Positions 8,621 through 17,406 of a stretch of DNA of 64,000 nucleotides are shown here, piece by piece. Each line of letters begins with the position of its first letter. The stretch's first letter is position 1. The position numbers and the translations under genes are program-made. Origin of the DNA: an uncultured Dehalococcoidia bacterium (GTDB taxonomy: Bacteria; Chloroflexota; Dehalococcoidia; Lucifugimonadales; Lucifugimonadaceae). The stretch covers positions 26,146 to 90,145 of the forward strand of contig CAJWWK010000002.1 of the NCBI GenBank assembly GCA_913048295.1, given 5' to 3'. The notes below the pieces were generated by a model that was not told where the DNA came from, made no database searches, and worked only from the letters and a program-made list of their open reading frames with translations.

Positions 8621-9541
8621 ATGGTCTCAAAGTCCGAAAAACCTGGCTCGCTGACCGTCGAACGAAGACTGCCCGATTGGTTCAAAGTCAGGGCGCCGGG
8701 CGGCGAAAACTATCTGGAGATTCGCAAGAAAATCAAGGGAGCACGGCTAAACACGGTCTGTGAAGAGGCCGCCTGCCCGAACATCGGCGAATGCTGGGAC
8801 CGCGGTACGGCAACTTTCATGATTTTGGGCGACACCTGCACGCGGGCCTGCTCATATTGCAATGTCAAAACGGGCTGGCCAACTACCGTAGACCTCGCGG
8901 AGCCAATCCGCGTCGCCAGTACGGTGAAGCAGATGGGACTGAACTACACCGTAATTACCTCGGTCGATCGCGACGACCTGCCCGACTACGGTTCAGGCAT
9001 TTTCGAGCAGACGATAACGCAGGTGAAGCGGACAACGCCGGACTGCAAAATCGAAGTTCTTATTCCTGACTTTGAAGGCGATTTCGAGTCACTCGAACGG
9101 GTCGTTACGGCCGGGCCGCACGTCCTGAACCACAACATCGAGACTGCCCGGCGCGTATTCAGAAAAGTTCGCCCGCGCGGTAACTATGATCTTTCGCTCG
9201 AACTGCTGAAGCGCGTAAAACAGATCAACCCGTACATGCCGTCGAAGTCCGGGATGATGGTCGGGCTCGGCGAAACGAAAGCAGAACTCCTCGAAACGAT
9301 GTCCGACCTCCGGGCCGTTGGCTGCGATCTCCTCACCATCGGCCAGTACCTGCGCCCAACAAAGCGGCACCATCCCATCATCCGGTTTTACCTTCCCGAA
9401 GAGTTCAAAGAGCTCGAACAGGCCGGCATCGATATGGGGTTCAAACACGTCGCATCTGGGCCTCTCGTGCGCAGCTCGTACCATGCCGACGAGCAGCACA
9501 ATGCGGCTATCGACCAAATCCTCGAAGCAGCAAACGCATAA
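8621..9541 (+). CDS. lipA: Lipoyl synthase
   Basis: Radical-SAM enzyme that inserts two sulfurs into octanoyl chains on lipoyl-dependent complexes. The auxiliary-cluster cysteines are Cys47, Cys52 and Cys58 (VCEEAACPNIGEC) and the radical-SAM cluster is Cys73-x3-Cys77-x2-Cys80 (CTRACSYC). TSVDRDDLPDYGS and the C-terminal VASGPLVRSSYHADEQ, containing the conserved R-S-S-Y serine ligand, are all present. Length of 306 is normal. It starts at an ATG and is followed 49 bases later by rsmI. Confidence 0.95.
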   Translation: MVSKSEKPGSLTVERRLPDWFKVRAPGGENYLEIRKKIKGARLNTVCEEAACPNIGECWDRGTATFMILGDTCTRACSYCNVKTGWPTTVDLAEPIRVASTVKQMGLNYTVITSVDRDDLPDYGSGIFEQTITQVKRTTPDCKIEVLIPDFEGDFESLERVVTAGPHVLNHNIETARRVFRKVRPRGNYDLSLELLKRVKQINPYMPSKSGMMVGLGETKAELLETMSDLRAVGCDLLTIGQYLRPTKRHHPIIRFYLPEEFKELEQAGIDMGFKHVASGPLVRSSYHADEQHNAAIDQILEAANA

Positions 9542-9590
9542 TTTTGCCTGACCTGGTCGTCCCGTACCAGAAGCCAGAGAGTAGCGAGTA

Positions 9591-10409
9591 ATGTCGACGC
9601 TGTACGTCGTTGCAACACCTATCGGAAACCTATCCGACTTGACTGCACGCGCGATAGAAATTCTTTCGAGCGTGCCGGTAGTCGCCGCCGAAGACACCCG
9701 CGTCGCCCGAAAGCTTCTCAACCACATCGGTGCGTCTCCCCGACTCGAAAGTCTCCACGAACACACCTCACCCGACCGCCTGAGGGGCATCGTGGAAATA
9801 CTCGAGTCGATCGATATGGCATTCATCACCGATGCGGGAACTCCTGGTATCAGCGATCCCGGAGCGGCACTGGTGAGCGAAGCCGTCGCATCCGGAATCC
9901 GCGTAGTCCCGCTCCCCGGCCCCTCCGCCCTCAGCACGGCTCTGTCCGTAACGGGTTGGGCATTCACCAGGTTCTTGTTTCTGGGATTCCTCCCCCGCAA
10001 ACGGAACGAAAGGGTCACATCTCTCAACGGGGTTGTCGACGAGCCGGGTCCGATCGTCATCTACGAATCACCACATCGGGTGAAAGCCACACTGACCGAC
10101 ATTCACAAAGTGTTCCCCGATCGCCAGTTGGTCATTTGCCGGGAATTGACAAAACTTTATGAAGAAATATTCAGAGGGACCGCATCGGGAGCCGCATTGC
10201 ACTTCGCCGAACCACGCGGTGAATTCGTAATCCTGATCCCGGGCATCGGTGAACGTCCAGAGGAAGCAGTATCGGACGACTGCATCGCTGAGTCGCTCCG
10301 CGATCTGAGCTCACAGGGTCTCAAAGGACGGAGCCTCGTCGATCGCGCTGTGGAACTCACAGGGGCACCGAAAAACAGGGTATATCGCCTGTCGCTTAAC
10401 AGCGATTAA
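9591..10409 (+). CDS. rsmI: 16S rRNA (cytidine1402-2'-O)-methyltransferase
   Basis: SAM-dependent tetrapyrrole-methylase-fold enzyme that modifies C1402 in the ribosomal decoding site. Recognisable motifs are LYVVATPIGNLSDLTARAIE at the N-terminus, VAAEDTRVARKLL, HEHTSPDRL, ITDAGTPGISDPGAALV, PGPSALSTALSVTGW and FLPRKRNER, then IYESPHRVKATLTDI and ICRELTKLYEE. Length of 272 is normal for RsmI. It starts at ATG with GAG-rich sequence upstream. Confidence 0.95.
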   Translation: MSTLYVVATPIGNLSDLTARAIEILSSVPVVAAEDTRVARKLLNHIGASPRLESLHEHTSPDRLRGIVEILESIDMAFITDAGTPGISDPGAALVSEAVASGIRVVPLPGPSALSTALSVTGWAFTRFLFLGFLPRKRNERVTSLNGVVDEPGPIVIYESPHRVKATLTDIHKVFPDRQLVICRELTKLYEEIFRGTASGAALHFAEPRGEFVILIPGIGERPEEAVSDDCIAESLRDLSSQGLKGRSLVDRAVELTGAPKNRVYRLSLNSD

Positions 10410-10654
10410 CTGCATCCAACATGGTGCCAGGCCATCACTCAATCGTCACGTCCGCGGCACTTGAATCACCTAAAATTAAAACCCAGTTTCAAACGCAGCC
10501 TGTCAGGTACGCCGACCCGAAGCGACTCCGAAGGTTCTCGACTTTCGATAAACCTCAAGCGGACACCGATTTGTGGGTGGGACTGAACGTTATCGCAACC
10601 TTGCGAACTGTGTTCTATCCTTATCTATCCGGTTCAGCCGACAGAATTCACAGT

Positions 10655-10804
10655 ATGCTGTTCGACGAAAGCGACACTCTTGGTGACGGTCGGACCCGCA
10701 GGGACATCGTTACGGCTTCTTCAATCGAAACACCAACGCCGCTCTCCCGCAAGCTCGACGATTCGGTAGTCGATGAAGAAAACCGTCGGCTCACCGGCGA
10801 ATAA
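10655..10804 (+). CDS. Possible small acidic protein in the rsmI-prenyltransferase gap
   Basis: The 416 bases between rsmI and the polyprenyl synthase hold no recognisable gene. An open frame covers most of it from 10421, but only the last 49 codons from the ATG at 10655 (MLFDESDTLGDGRTRRDIV onward) have coding-like composition. It ends 21 bases before the next gene and could be a small acidic leader or nothing. No homology is recognised. Confidence 0.22.
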   Translation: MLFDESDTLGDGRTRRDIVTASSIETPTPLSRKLDDSVVDEENRRLTGE

Positions 10805-10825
10805 CAGGATCGGGCTGGTCACATC

Positions 10826-11830
10826 ATGGTCGAAGCCATCACACAGGAAAGCATTTACGAACCGGTTGCCGCCGGTCTTCAGGCTGTGATCAACGAGATC
10901 GCGAGCATCGCTGAGAAAACGCCGGAGAACGCTCCTGAAAACACCCGCGACCTCGACGCCCAGTTGGGGCATGTCCTTGCAACACCCGGCAAGCGCGTGA
11001 GGCCAGCCCTCACCCTGCTGGCCTCACGCCTGTGGGGTCTCGACATCGACGAGCGGTCGATCAGGATGGCAACTGCTGTCGAACTGCTGCACATCGCAAC
11101 GCTAGTACACGACGACACGGTAGACCACGCCGACACCCGTCGAGGTCACCACACGGCCAGCAAACTCTGGGGCCGTAACGTGGCCGTACTCATCGGCGAC
11201 TTCATATTTGCGACCTCCGCAATGTATGTCTGCGACACCAACAACATCAGGTTAGTTAGCCGCTTCGCCGAGACTATTACCGAACTGGCCCGCGGCGAAC
11301 TCAGCGAGATATACACTGCCTGGCAGATGGGCGTGTCGCTCGAAGAGTACAACAGCCGGATTTATGATAAGACCGCTTCCCTTTTCTGCACCGCCGCTGT
11401 AAGCGGGGCGATCCTTGGCGAAGGCAGCGACGGCGCAGTTGAAAACGTTCGGAACTACGGTTACAGCATCGGCATGGCCTACCAGGTCTACGACGATCTG
11501 CTGGACTACAAATCGACCAGTGAGCAACTCGGCAAACCCGCCGGTCACGATCTCGGAGAGGGAATTCTCACACTCCCGGCAATCATTGCCGCCGAAAACG
11601 GTGCAGCGGATGTTATAACTAGGTTGTTCACTGCCCCGGAAGAGGCCAGAGAAGAGTTACTCCCACCTGCGGTTGATGCAATCAAGCAGACTGGGGCGTT
11701 GGAAATGACTCTCCAGGTGGCAAACGAGTACATCGAAACGGCAGTGCGTTCTCTCGACGAGATTCCGCCTTCCGACTCACTCGATTCGCTGCTGGCCCTC
11801 GCCGAGTACGTTCAGTCTCGCAACTACTAG
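10826..11830 (+). CDS. Polyprenyl diphosphate synthase (trans-isoprenyl, heptaprenyl/octaprenyl type)
   Basis: Condenses IPP units onto an allylic diphosphate to build the isoprenoid chain for quinones or other lipids. The 334 residues contain GKRVRPALTLLASRLWG, the first Asp-rich motif HDDTVDHADTRRG (about residues 94-106), GRNVAVLIGDFIFA and the second Asp-rich motif VYDDLLDYKS (about residue 221), followed by GKPAGHDLGEGILTLPAI. Five residues before the first DDxxD are A-T-L-V-H, with no bulky aromatic block at -5, consistent with a medium/long-chain product. Exact chain length is uncertain. nth follows after 6 bases. Confidence 0.9.
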   Translation: MVEAITQESIYEPVAAGLQAVINEIASIAEKTPENAPENTRDLDAQLGHVLATPGKRVRPALTLLASRLWGLDIDERSIRMATAVELLHIATLVHDDTVDHADTRRGHHTASKLWGRNVAVLIGDFIFATSAMYVCDTNNIRLVSRFAETITELARGELSEIYTAWQMGVSLEEYNSRIYDKTASLFCTAAVSGAILGEGSDGAVENVRNYGYSIGMAYQVYDDLLDYKSTSEQLGKPAGHDLGEGILTLPAIIAAENGAADVITRLFTAPEEAREELLPPAVDAIKQTGALEMTLQVANEYIETAVRSLDEIPPSDSLDSLLALAEYVQSRNY

Positions 11831-11836
11831 CGAAGA

Positions 11837-12541
11837 ATGTCAGCCAGGCCCACCAACCGACGTTCCCGGCGTCGCAAGCAGCCAGCAGTTGCGATCGCGC
11901 TTGTACAGCAGCGCCTGAGCGGCATCTACGGCCCCGTCGTGTGGCGACCCCGGATGGCCGCACTCGATGAACTGATCTTCACCGTCCTCACTCAGCACAC
12001 TTCCGATCTCAACGCCGAACGGGCATACGATTCTCTCCGCAAAAAGCTGCCGACGTGGGGTGAAGTCATCGAAGCCGACACGGTTACGGTGGCGAACGCA
12101 ATTCGCCATGGCGGCCTCGCTAATCAGAAATCGGAGCGAATCCAGAAAATCCTTGTGGAAATACTGAAGCGACTCGGCCATTTCGAACTCGAGTTTCTTG
12201 CCGACCTGCCCCTGGAAGAAACCCGTCAATGGTTTACATCTCTACCGGGAGTTGGACCAAAAACTGCGGCGGTCGTTATGGCGTTTTCGTTGAAGATGCC
12301 AGCATTTCCGGTCGACACCCACATCCATCGTGTCTCGATCCGACTGGGTCTCATCGATCAGAAAACTACCGCCGACCAGGCGCACCCGATCATGGAATCG
12401 CTGATCCCGGAAGACGACCGGTACAACATGCACGTGCTGCTAATCACCCACGGTCGACAGATCTGCAAGGCCCGGATACCGCATTGTGATACATGCCCAC
12501 TCACCACCGAGTGCCCTGCCAGCACCACCCGGCGATCCTGA
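11837..12541 (+). CDS. nth: Endonuclease III (DNA glycosylase/AP lyase)
   Basis: Base-excision repair enzyme for oxidised pyrimidines. It has the helix-hairpin-helix LPGVGPKTAAVVMAF and the catalytic-Asp segment FPVDTHIHRVSIRLGL. The Lys normally found at the hairpin catalytic site is in VGPKTA. The C-terminal 4Fe-4S loop is exact: C-x6-C-x2-C-x5-C (CKARIPHCDTCPLTTEC). At 234 residues it is slightly long because of a basic N-terminal extension (SARPTNRRSRRRKQ). The ATG lies 6 bases after the prenyl synthase stop. Confidence 0.9.
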   Translation: MSARPTNRRSRRRKQPAVAIALVQQRLSGIYGPVVWRPRMAALDELIFTVLTQHTSDLNAERAYDSLRKKLPTWGEVIEADTVTVANAIRHGGLANQKSERIQKILVEILKRLGHFELEFLADLPLEETRQWFTSLPGVGPKTAAVVMAFSLKMPAFPVDTHIHRVSIRLGLIDQKTTADQAHPIMESLIPEDDRYNMHVLLITHGRQICKARIPHCDTCPLTTECPASTTRRS

Positions 12542-12674
12542 ACATACCAAAAAACCTCATCTGGAAATAAATCTGGTGGGCAGCACGAATCGCCGTTTCC
12601 ACCGGCTCTGAGGTATGCTGATATTCAGTGCTTAATTCAACTGGGGCTGCGAAGCAGTCCAGTTCGCAAAGCAC

Positions 12675-12749
12675 GGCCCCGTCGTCCAGCGGTCAGGACA
12701 CAGCCCTTTCAAGGCTGAGACCGGAGTTCGATTCTCCGCGGGGCTACCA
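12675..12749 (+). tRNA. tRNA-Glu (anticodon TTC), CCA encoded
   Basis: Full cloverleaf. Acceptor strands are GGCCCCG (12675-12681) and CGGGGCT (12739-12745) with a first G-U pair. The anticodon stem is CAGCC/GGCTG around loop CTTTCAA (anticodon TTC). The T stem is CGGAG/CTCCG around TTCGATT. Discriminator A at 12746 is followed by a genomic CCA (12747-12749). Confidence 0.95.
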
Positions 12750-12764
12750 ATCCGCCAAAAAAAA

Positions 12765-12789
12765 GACTCCGAATTCCTCGGGTCCTTTT
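12765..12789 (+). terminator. Intrinsic terminator after tRNA-Glu
   Basis: Stem GAC(t)CCGA / TCGGGTC (12765-12772 with 12778-12784) with one bulged T and loop ATTCC, followed by C-TTTT at 12785-12789. It begins 16 bases after the tRNA and is preceded by an A-rich tract. Confidence 0.6.
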
Positions 12790-12949
12790 CGCGCCCGGGA
12801 TTTCCGATCGAACAACCCGGATCGAACTGCATTCAATTACGATTTCGTGGCTCGATCACTCAAAACAAGTAGACAAGCTGTGTACCCGTGCATAGGATTC
12901 CGATTCTCCCCGACGAACACTCTGCTGAAGGTAAGCACGGAGTCAGCCC

Positions 12950-14125
12950 TTGAAAATCACCAAAGTCACACCTTGGCTAATCGAAGCACCCTCGCCCTAT
13001 CTCGATACTGCAGACGACAGCAAGGAAATCAGAAACCGCGAATACGTATTCGTCGAAGTCAGCACCGATGAGGGCATCACGGGTTGGGGCGAGATAACCG
13101 GTACCTCGAAGGTCGCAAACCGTGTGGTCTGTGCCGGGCTGCGGCATGTGAGCGACCTGGTCGCAGGCGACGATCCCCGCCTGATCGAAATGATCTGGAA
13201 CAAGGTATTCAGGTCGTTCACCTACATGGGCTCCCGCGGGGCCACCACAAGCATCATCAGCGGCATCGACATCGCGCTGTGGGACATCCGCGGCAAAGTC
13301 CTCGGCCTGCCAATCTCCGAACTGTTCGGCGGTCCGGTCCGCGAGGGAATCCCTATCTACTGTCACCCGAATGACAGATCTTCGATCAAAGACACAGTTC
13401 AGCACGCAAAAGCCATCGCTGCGACCGGGCAAAAGTCTTTAAAGACCGACCCCTGGCAGCCGCATCACGAGGAGGAATCAAACGGCTACCTGACTGGCAA
13501 GCTCAGCGCAGAAGCCGAGAACCACGGAGTCGATTTGATCGCGGCGGTTCGGGAAGCCGTTGGACCTGATTTTGAAATTCTCATCGACTGCCACGCCCGA
13601 TTCGACGCCCCTACCGCTATTCGCCTGGCACGCGCACTCGAGCCGTACAACATCTTCTGGTTCGAAGAGCCGGTCCCGGTGGAAAGCATCCACGCCCTGA
13701 AGCAGGTCCGAGACCACGTCGGGGTGCCCATTTGTGTGGGCGAGCGGATTCACACGCGCTGGGAGTTCATCCCGATTCTGGAGAACGAACTGGCCGATTT
13801 CATAATGCCCGACGTGACCTGGACCGGCGGTATTACTGAGATCAAGAAAATCGCCACCCTGGCCGAAGCCTACTACGTCCCGATTTCGCCACACGACGCA
13901 AGTGGCCCCATCAACGTTCTTGCAGGTGCACATGTAATGGCCTCGGTACCAAACCATTATCGGGTCGAAACAAGCAGGGCAAAACTCAATGCCTATGATG
14001 CATTCATCGACCACCCGCTCGACATCAGGGGTGACAAGATCTATCTCTCAGACCGCCCGGGCATCGGCATCGAACTCGACAAAGACTATCTGCACGGGCA
14101 CGTGCTGGAGGGATACGGCGGGTAG
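12950..14125 (+). CDS. Enolase-superfamily sugar-acid dehydratase (D-galactonate dehydratase-like)
   Basis: Mandelate-racemase/muconate-lactonizing fold enzyme, probably dehydrating an acid sugar. The 391 residues have an N-terminal capping domain, then barrel motifs SLKTDPW (general-base Lys), LIDCHARFD (metal Asp), WFEEPVP (metal Glu), CVGERIHTRW (third metal ligand Glu and neighbouring His) and SPHDASGP (His acid/base). The ligand set and the KxD/HD pattern are closest to the galactonate/mannonate dehydratase branch. Start is TTG at 12950, giving MKITKVTPWLIEAP. Substrate is not certain; the adjacent dehydrogenase and DapA-type aldolase fit a dehydratase-aldolase route. Confidence 0.82.
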   Translation: MKITKVTPWLIEAPSPYLDTADDSKEIRNREYVFVEVSTDEGITGWGEITGTSKVANRVVCAGLRHVSDLVAGDDPRLIEMIWNKVFRSFTYMGSRGATTSIISGIDIALWDIRGKVLGLPISELFGGPVREGIPIYCHPNDRSSIKDTVQHAKAIAATGQKSLKTDPWQPHHEEESNGYLTGKLSAEAENHGVDLIAAVREAVGPDFEILIDCHARFDAPTAIRLARALEPYNIFWFEEPVPVESIHALKQVRDHVGVPICVGERIHTRWEFIPILENELADFIMPDVTWTGGITEIKKIATLAEAYYVPISPHDASGPINVLAGAHVMASVPNHYRVETSRAKLNAYDAFIDHPLDIRGDKIYLSDRPGIGIELDKDYLHGHVLEGYGG

Positions 14126-14180
14126 GTTGTCTCCACAGGAGACAGACGAATCGTCAGGGTCCATAAAGGGAGCTTCGAAA

Positions 14181-14354
14181 ATGAGTGACTGCATCGAGGG
14201 TCCGCAAGACAACCGGCACGATTTTTCCATCGTGCCCGTCGAAGTTACCGCGAACACCACCCTCGTGTTCAAGATCTGCCGATACTGTGGCGTGTCGTAT
14301 CGATACGTAGATCAAATATGGGAAGAGATAGCGACCGAAGAATCGGACGGCTGA
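14181..14354 (+). CDS. Small Cys/His protein, possible zinc-ribbon
   Basis: A 57-residue product starting MSDCIEGPQDNRHDFSIVPV with a good ribosome-binding region (AAAGGGAG, 11 bases before ATG). It has Cys4, His13 and a knuckle-like C-R-Y-C-G near residue 33, with an aromatic, acidic tail. This suggests one small metal site, but there is no recognised family. It lies 55 bases after the enolase and may share its transcript. Confidence 0.5.
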   Translation: MSDCIEGPQDNRHDFSIVPVEVTANTTLVFKICRYCGVSYRYVDQIWEEIATEESDG

Positions 14355-14431
14355 TCGCCGATTAGTTGAAGCAGTCAGCTGGAGCGCAGATCAATTGGGA
14401 GTGATCGCTGGCCTCGACCATCTCGACATGC

Positions 14432-14599
14432 CTAGCCCTCGAGAGCAGCCATATCTGCAGCCGCCTGCCACAGTTCGGCGGCGTACAACAGCTTGTCAGA
14501 CGCCTCACCGGCCTGGAGCTGATCGGCGATACGTGTGTCGATGGAACTCTGTAAATACTCCTCTAACAAAATCAGCCCGTCCTGCATGGCATCGTGCAT
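14432..14599 (-). CDS. Possible small helical protein
   Basis: An ATG at 14599 gives 55 residues (MHDAMQDGLILLEEYLQSSI, then ADQLQAGEASDKLLYAAELW and so on), Ala/Leu/Glu-rich and predicted mostly helical. The composition is coding-like, unlike the Trp/Arg-rich upstream extension of the same frame. No family is recognised, and ribosome-binding site support is weak. The rest of the 14355-14968 gap contains a dispersed hairpin repeat and nothing else I can support. Confidence 0.35.
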   Translation of the reverse strand: MHDAMQDGLILLEEYLQSSIDTRIADQLQAGEASDKLLYAAELWQAAADMAALEG

Positions 14600-14861
14600 T
14601 CCTGTTGTCTCGAGACTCTCGGGACTGTTAAGCCACCACCACCACTTCCGGCGGGGCGAATTCCTATTCCTGGGCACGGTGTAATTGGTCGGAGGCGTAG
14701 AGGTTAACGCAAGGAACCAAATCAAGCGACTCTCGCAGACTTTCGATCCCGCTCGAGTTTGACTCACGAGTTCCGGATTAAAAAGTTACGCCACGACTTC
14801 TCCACAGATGTCCGCCGGGTAAGAAGTGCCGGCCCATAACGTCCGCCCACGCCAGCACCCT

Positions 14862-14955
14862 GCCCTGTCCCCCCCTTTCGGGAGGGGCTAGGGGAGGGTA
14901 GATTGCAGCGGGGCCCAAGTGATCCGATCACGCCCGGCCCTAACAACCCCCACGC
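14862..14955 (+). repeat. Dispersed G-rich hairpin repeat, long form (copy 1)
   Basis: The core is a hairpin CCCCT-TTCGGG-AGGGG followed by GCTAGGGGAGGGTAGATTGC. Bases from AGGGGAGGGTAGATTGCAGC onward are identical over about 22 positions with the copy at 33148. The tail (CCAAGT..TCCGA..ACGCCCGGCCC) is shared with the copy at 52045. It sits at the 3' end of the alcohol dehydrogenase gene. Confidence 0.7.
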
Positions 14956-14968
14956 ACGGAGCAAGACC

Positions 14969-16018
14969 CTAAATATTCACATGGACCTTGATCGAACCTG
15001 AAGTTTTATCCCACGCGGCATCAAACCCCGTTTGAATTTCTTCCAGCCCAACTTCATGAGTAACGATCTCGCGATAAGGAATGTCGCCCGACGCCAGCAG
15101 GTCGATCGCAACGTCGTAGTCGTGTCGGCCATCGATAACGCCGTAGCAGATCACCGACTGGATCCGAATCTCCCGCAAGAGCGGCTCCATCAAATCGAAC
15201 TCCATCGGCACCTTCACGCCGCCAAGATAAAGCATCGTGCCCTGGTTCCGGGTCGCGCGTATCGCCTGCTGGAACGAGTTGGTCTGGTGGCCGCCGACTG
15301 ATTCCACCACAAAATCGGCACCGACGCCGTTCGAAGCCTCCAGGCAGGCATCCTCGAATTCGCCCGGCTCTGTGCCCACCACGACATCGGCGCCCATCTT
15401 CTTCGCCGCCTCGGCCTGCTGCGGGTGCCTAGCCGAAGCTATCACCGTACGGGCACCGAATGCCCTGGCGGCAGCGATAGAAGAAAGCCCTATCGTGGCC
15501 GAACCGACCACGCCTACAACATCGTCCGGTTGCATGCGGCCGTAGCGCAGTCCATGCACGCTGACCGCCATCGGCTCGACTAACGCACCGTCAATCCAGT
15601 CAAACGGGTCGGGCAGCTTGAAGATCCCGGCTGGACGGCGTGTCATGTACTGTGCGAAACCACCACCGGTATCCGGGGCCATGTTCGTGCAGTGCTTCCA
15701 CTGGCCGTACCGGCAGAAGTGGCATGTAAGGCACGCTCTGCCGGCCCCGACCATCTCGACCGCCACCCGGTCGCCAACAGAAAGCCCGTGATCGCCATCG
15801 GGTATATCCACGATCTCACCCGCCACCTCGTGACCCGAGGGAAGCTCCTGGGCTTCGGTGCGACTCGTCGTCATGTGAAGGTCAGAACCACAGATCCCGG
15901 TCTGCCTGACCCTGATCAGTGCAGCCCCTTCAAACATGTCCGGCACCCGTACGTCCTGAACCACGTACTGCCCGGTACCGTCATCGAGAGCCGCTCGCAT
16001 AGTCTCTGGCATCAACAT
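14969..16018 (-). CDS. Zinc-dependent alcohol/polyol dehydrogenase (MDR family)
   Basis: Medium-chain dehydrogenase resembling threonine/sorbitol dehydrogenases, oxidising a secondary alcohol with NAD(P). Catalytic zinc residues lie in TGICGSDLH, GHEVAGE and the later VEP. The structural zinc set is C-x2-C-x2-C-x7-C (CLTCHFCRYGQWKHC). The cofactor loop reads VVGSATIGLSSI, in place of the usual GxGPIG pattern, which is a variant. Length of 349 is normal. It is divergent from the DapA-family gene and lies downstream of the enolase, so a shared sugar-acid or polyol pathway is plausible; the substrate is unknown. Confidence 0.85.
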   Translation of the reverse strand: MLMPETMRAALDDGTGQYVVQDVRVPDMFEGAALIRVRQTGICGSDLHMTTSRTEAQELPSGHEVAGEIVDIPDGDHGLSVGDRVAVEMVGAGRACLTCHFCRYGQWKHCTNMAPDTGGGFAQYMTRRPAGIFKLPDPFDWIDGALVEPMAVSVHGLRYGRMQPDDVVGVVGSATIGLSSIAAARAFGARTVIASARHPQQAEAAKKMGADVVVGTEPGEFEDACLEASNGVGADFVVESVGGHQTNSFQQAIRATRNQGTMLYLGGVKVPMEFDLMEPLLREIRIQSVICYGVIDGRHDYDVAIDLLASGDIPYREIVTHEVGLEEIQTGFDAAWDKTSGSIKVHVNI

Positions 16019-16142
16019 TCCTCTTCTTCTGGCATATCTGCGGACACTGAAGGCCCCGACCCGGCCGCATCTTATCGCACTTCCATGGGTGTATTCTCAG
16101 CGCCAACCAAATTCAGTATCACCAATACGGACGATCTAACCG

Positions 16143-17081
16143 ATGACCACTAATCCCCAGTTCCGCGGCGTATATGCAATTCCAGTCACACCTTTCAACG
16201 ATGACCTGTCCGTTGACTGGGACTCGCTGCGCAAGTGCGTGGAGTTCAGCGTTGAAGCCGGTGCTCACGGCATCGTTGTTCCCGTCAACGCTTCCGAAGG
16301 ACCATTCCTGACCGACACTGAGCGCAAGCAGGTGCTTAAAGTTGCAATTGAAGTAGTCGATGGTGCAGTGCCTGTAGTGGGCGGTGTAAGCGGCACGTCC
16401 ACCACCCAGTCCGTCGACCTAACGAGAAACGCAGCCGAACTCGGTGCCGATTCCGTGATGGCTATGCCCCCCAACGGTGCAACGTCATCAATCATGTGGG
16501 ACCACTTCGCTGCGATCGCCGAAGCCGGGCAACTGCCCGTCTGGATCCAGAACAACAAGCCGCCAGCTGGCCCGATAGTTCCGACCGACATGATGGTGCG
16601 CATGCTCAACGAAGTCGAACACGTCGACTATGTGAAAGAGGAAAGCAATCTGCCCGGGCAGGTCATGACCGAGCTGTTCGAAAAAGCCGGCGGCGCAATC
16701 AGGGGCGTCATGGGGGGCATGGGCGGCAGGTACCTCGTTGACGAGTACCGGCGCGGCTCATGCGGAACGATGCCCGCAGGCCACATCACCGACGCCCACG
16801 CAAGGCTGTGGGACGCCCTGGAAGCTGGAGGAACCGACGCCGACGGACTGCAGGTGGTGACCGACGAGGCGCGCGATATCTGGGAGCGCATGATCCCATC
16901 ACTGAATTTTGAATTCATGTTCGGCGCCAACGCCTACAAAGCCGCGTACTGGCGGCGCGGGATCATCAAGACGCCGAAAACCCGAATCCCGGCCAATAAA
17001 CTGCTCGATAAATTCGACTACGAAGAACTCGACCGCATCCTCGATCGAATGTCCGACCTGCTCTCCTGGCGCGCGAACTAA
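16143..17081 (+). CDS. DapA-family (dihydrodipicolinate synthase / keto-acid aldolase) lyase
   Basis: TIM-barrel lyase of the DHDPS/N-acetylneuraminate lyase superfamily. The 312 residues show FRGVYAIPVTPF, VPVNASEGPFLT (in place of GTTGE), LGADSVMAMPP and the Schiff-base lysine in DYVKEES. The usual catalytic Tyr of the YN.P motif is replaced (WIQNNKPP), so it is unlikely to be a lysine-pathway DapA and more likely acts on a 2-keto-3-deoxy sugar acid or related substrate. The neighbouring dehydrogenase and enolase agree with that, but the substrate is an inference. Confidence 0.8.
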   Translation: MTTNPQFRGVYAIPVTPFNDDLSVDWDSLRKCVEFSVEAGAHGIVVPVNASEGPFLTDTERKQVLKVAIEVVDGAVPVVGGVSGTSTTQSVDLTRNAAELGADSVMAMPPNGATSSIMWDHFAAIAEAGQLPVWIQNNKPPAGPIVPTDMMVRMLNEVEHVDYVKEESNLPGQVMTELFEKAGGAIRGVMGGMGGRYLVDEYRRGSCGTMPAGHITDAHARLWDALEAGGTDADGLQVVTDEARDIWERMIPSLNFEFMFGANAYKAAYWRRGIIKTPKTRIPANKLLDKFDYEELDRILDRMSDLLSWRAN

Positions 17082-17125
17082 CCGGCGAAGGCGCATTTCT
17101 CAGAGCGGGCGGTAACTTACGATTT

Positions 17126-17162
17126 CCTTCTCCCGGGGAGAGAAGGTTCGGTTGAGGGAGAG
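17126..17162 (+). repeat. Dispersed G-rich hairpin repeat (copy 2)
   Basis: CCTTCTC (17126-17132) pairs with GAGAAGG (17140-17146), followed by TTCGGTTGAGGGAGAG. It lies between the convergent ends of the DapA-family gene and a small membrane protein gene. Confidence 0.55.
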
Positions 17163-17183
17163 TGCTGGCCACGCTTTCCGTCC

Positions 17184-17405
17184 TCACTTCATCCCCCGTC
17201 GTCTGCGCGCCGCAACGATCATCACAATGATCGGAAACAGCACTATGAACGCACCCAGTACCATGACCGCCACTCCAGGCGATATACCTAGCACATGGTC
17301 GATCTTCGCGCTCAACCATTCCCACAGCGTCGGGTCGATCGGTTCCGAGTGATGCAGCAGCGGAACCCTGGGCGCCCCAAACGGCGTTCCAATCGGGCCA
17401 GCCAT
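17184..17405 (-). CDS. Small single-pass membrane protein linked to the MFS transporter
   Basis: A 73-residue product with one strong transmembrane helix (GVAVMVLGAFIVLFPIIVMI) and a basic end (AARRRRGMK), implying the C-terminus faces the cytoplasm. The ATG lies 1 base after the stop of the MFS gene, so the two are almost certainly co-translated. No family is recognised. A role as a small accessory of the transporter is inference from position. Confidence 0.6.
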   Translation of the reverse strand: MAGPIGTPFGAPRVPLLHHSEPIDPTLWEWLSAKIDHVLGISPGVAVMVLGAFIVLFPIIVMIVAARRRRGMK

Positions 17406-17406
17406 C

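Noticed and set aside
10605..10615. GAAC-TGT-GTTC dyad upstream of the prenyl synthase as an SOS box
   Set aside because: Spacer is three, not four, and the downstream gene is not a repair gene.
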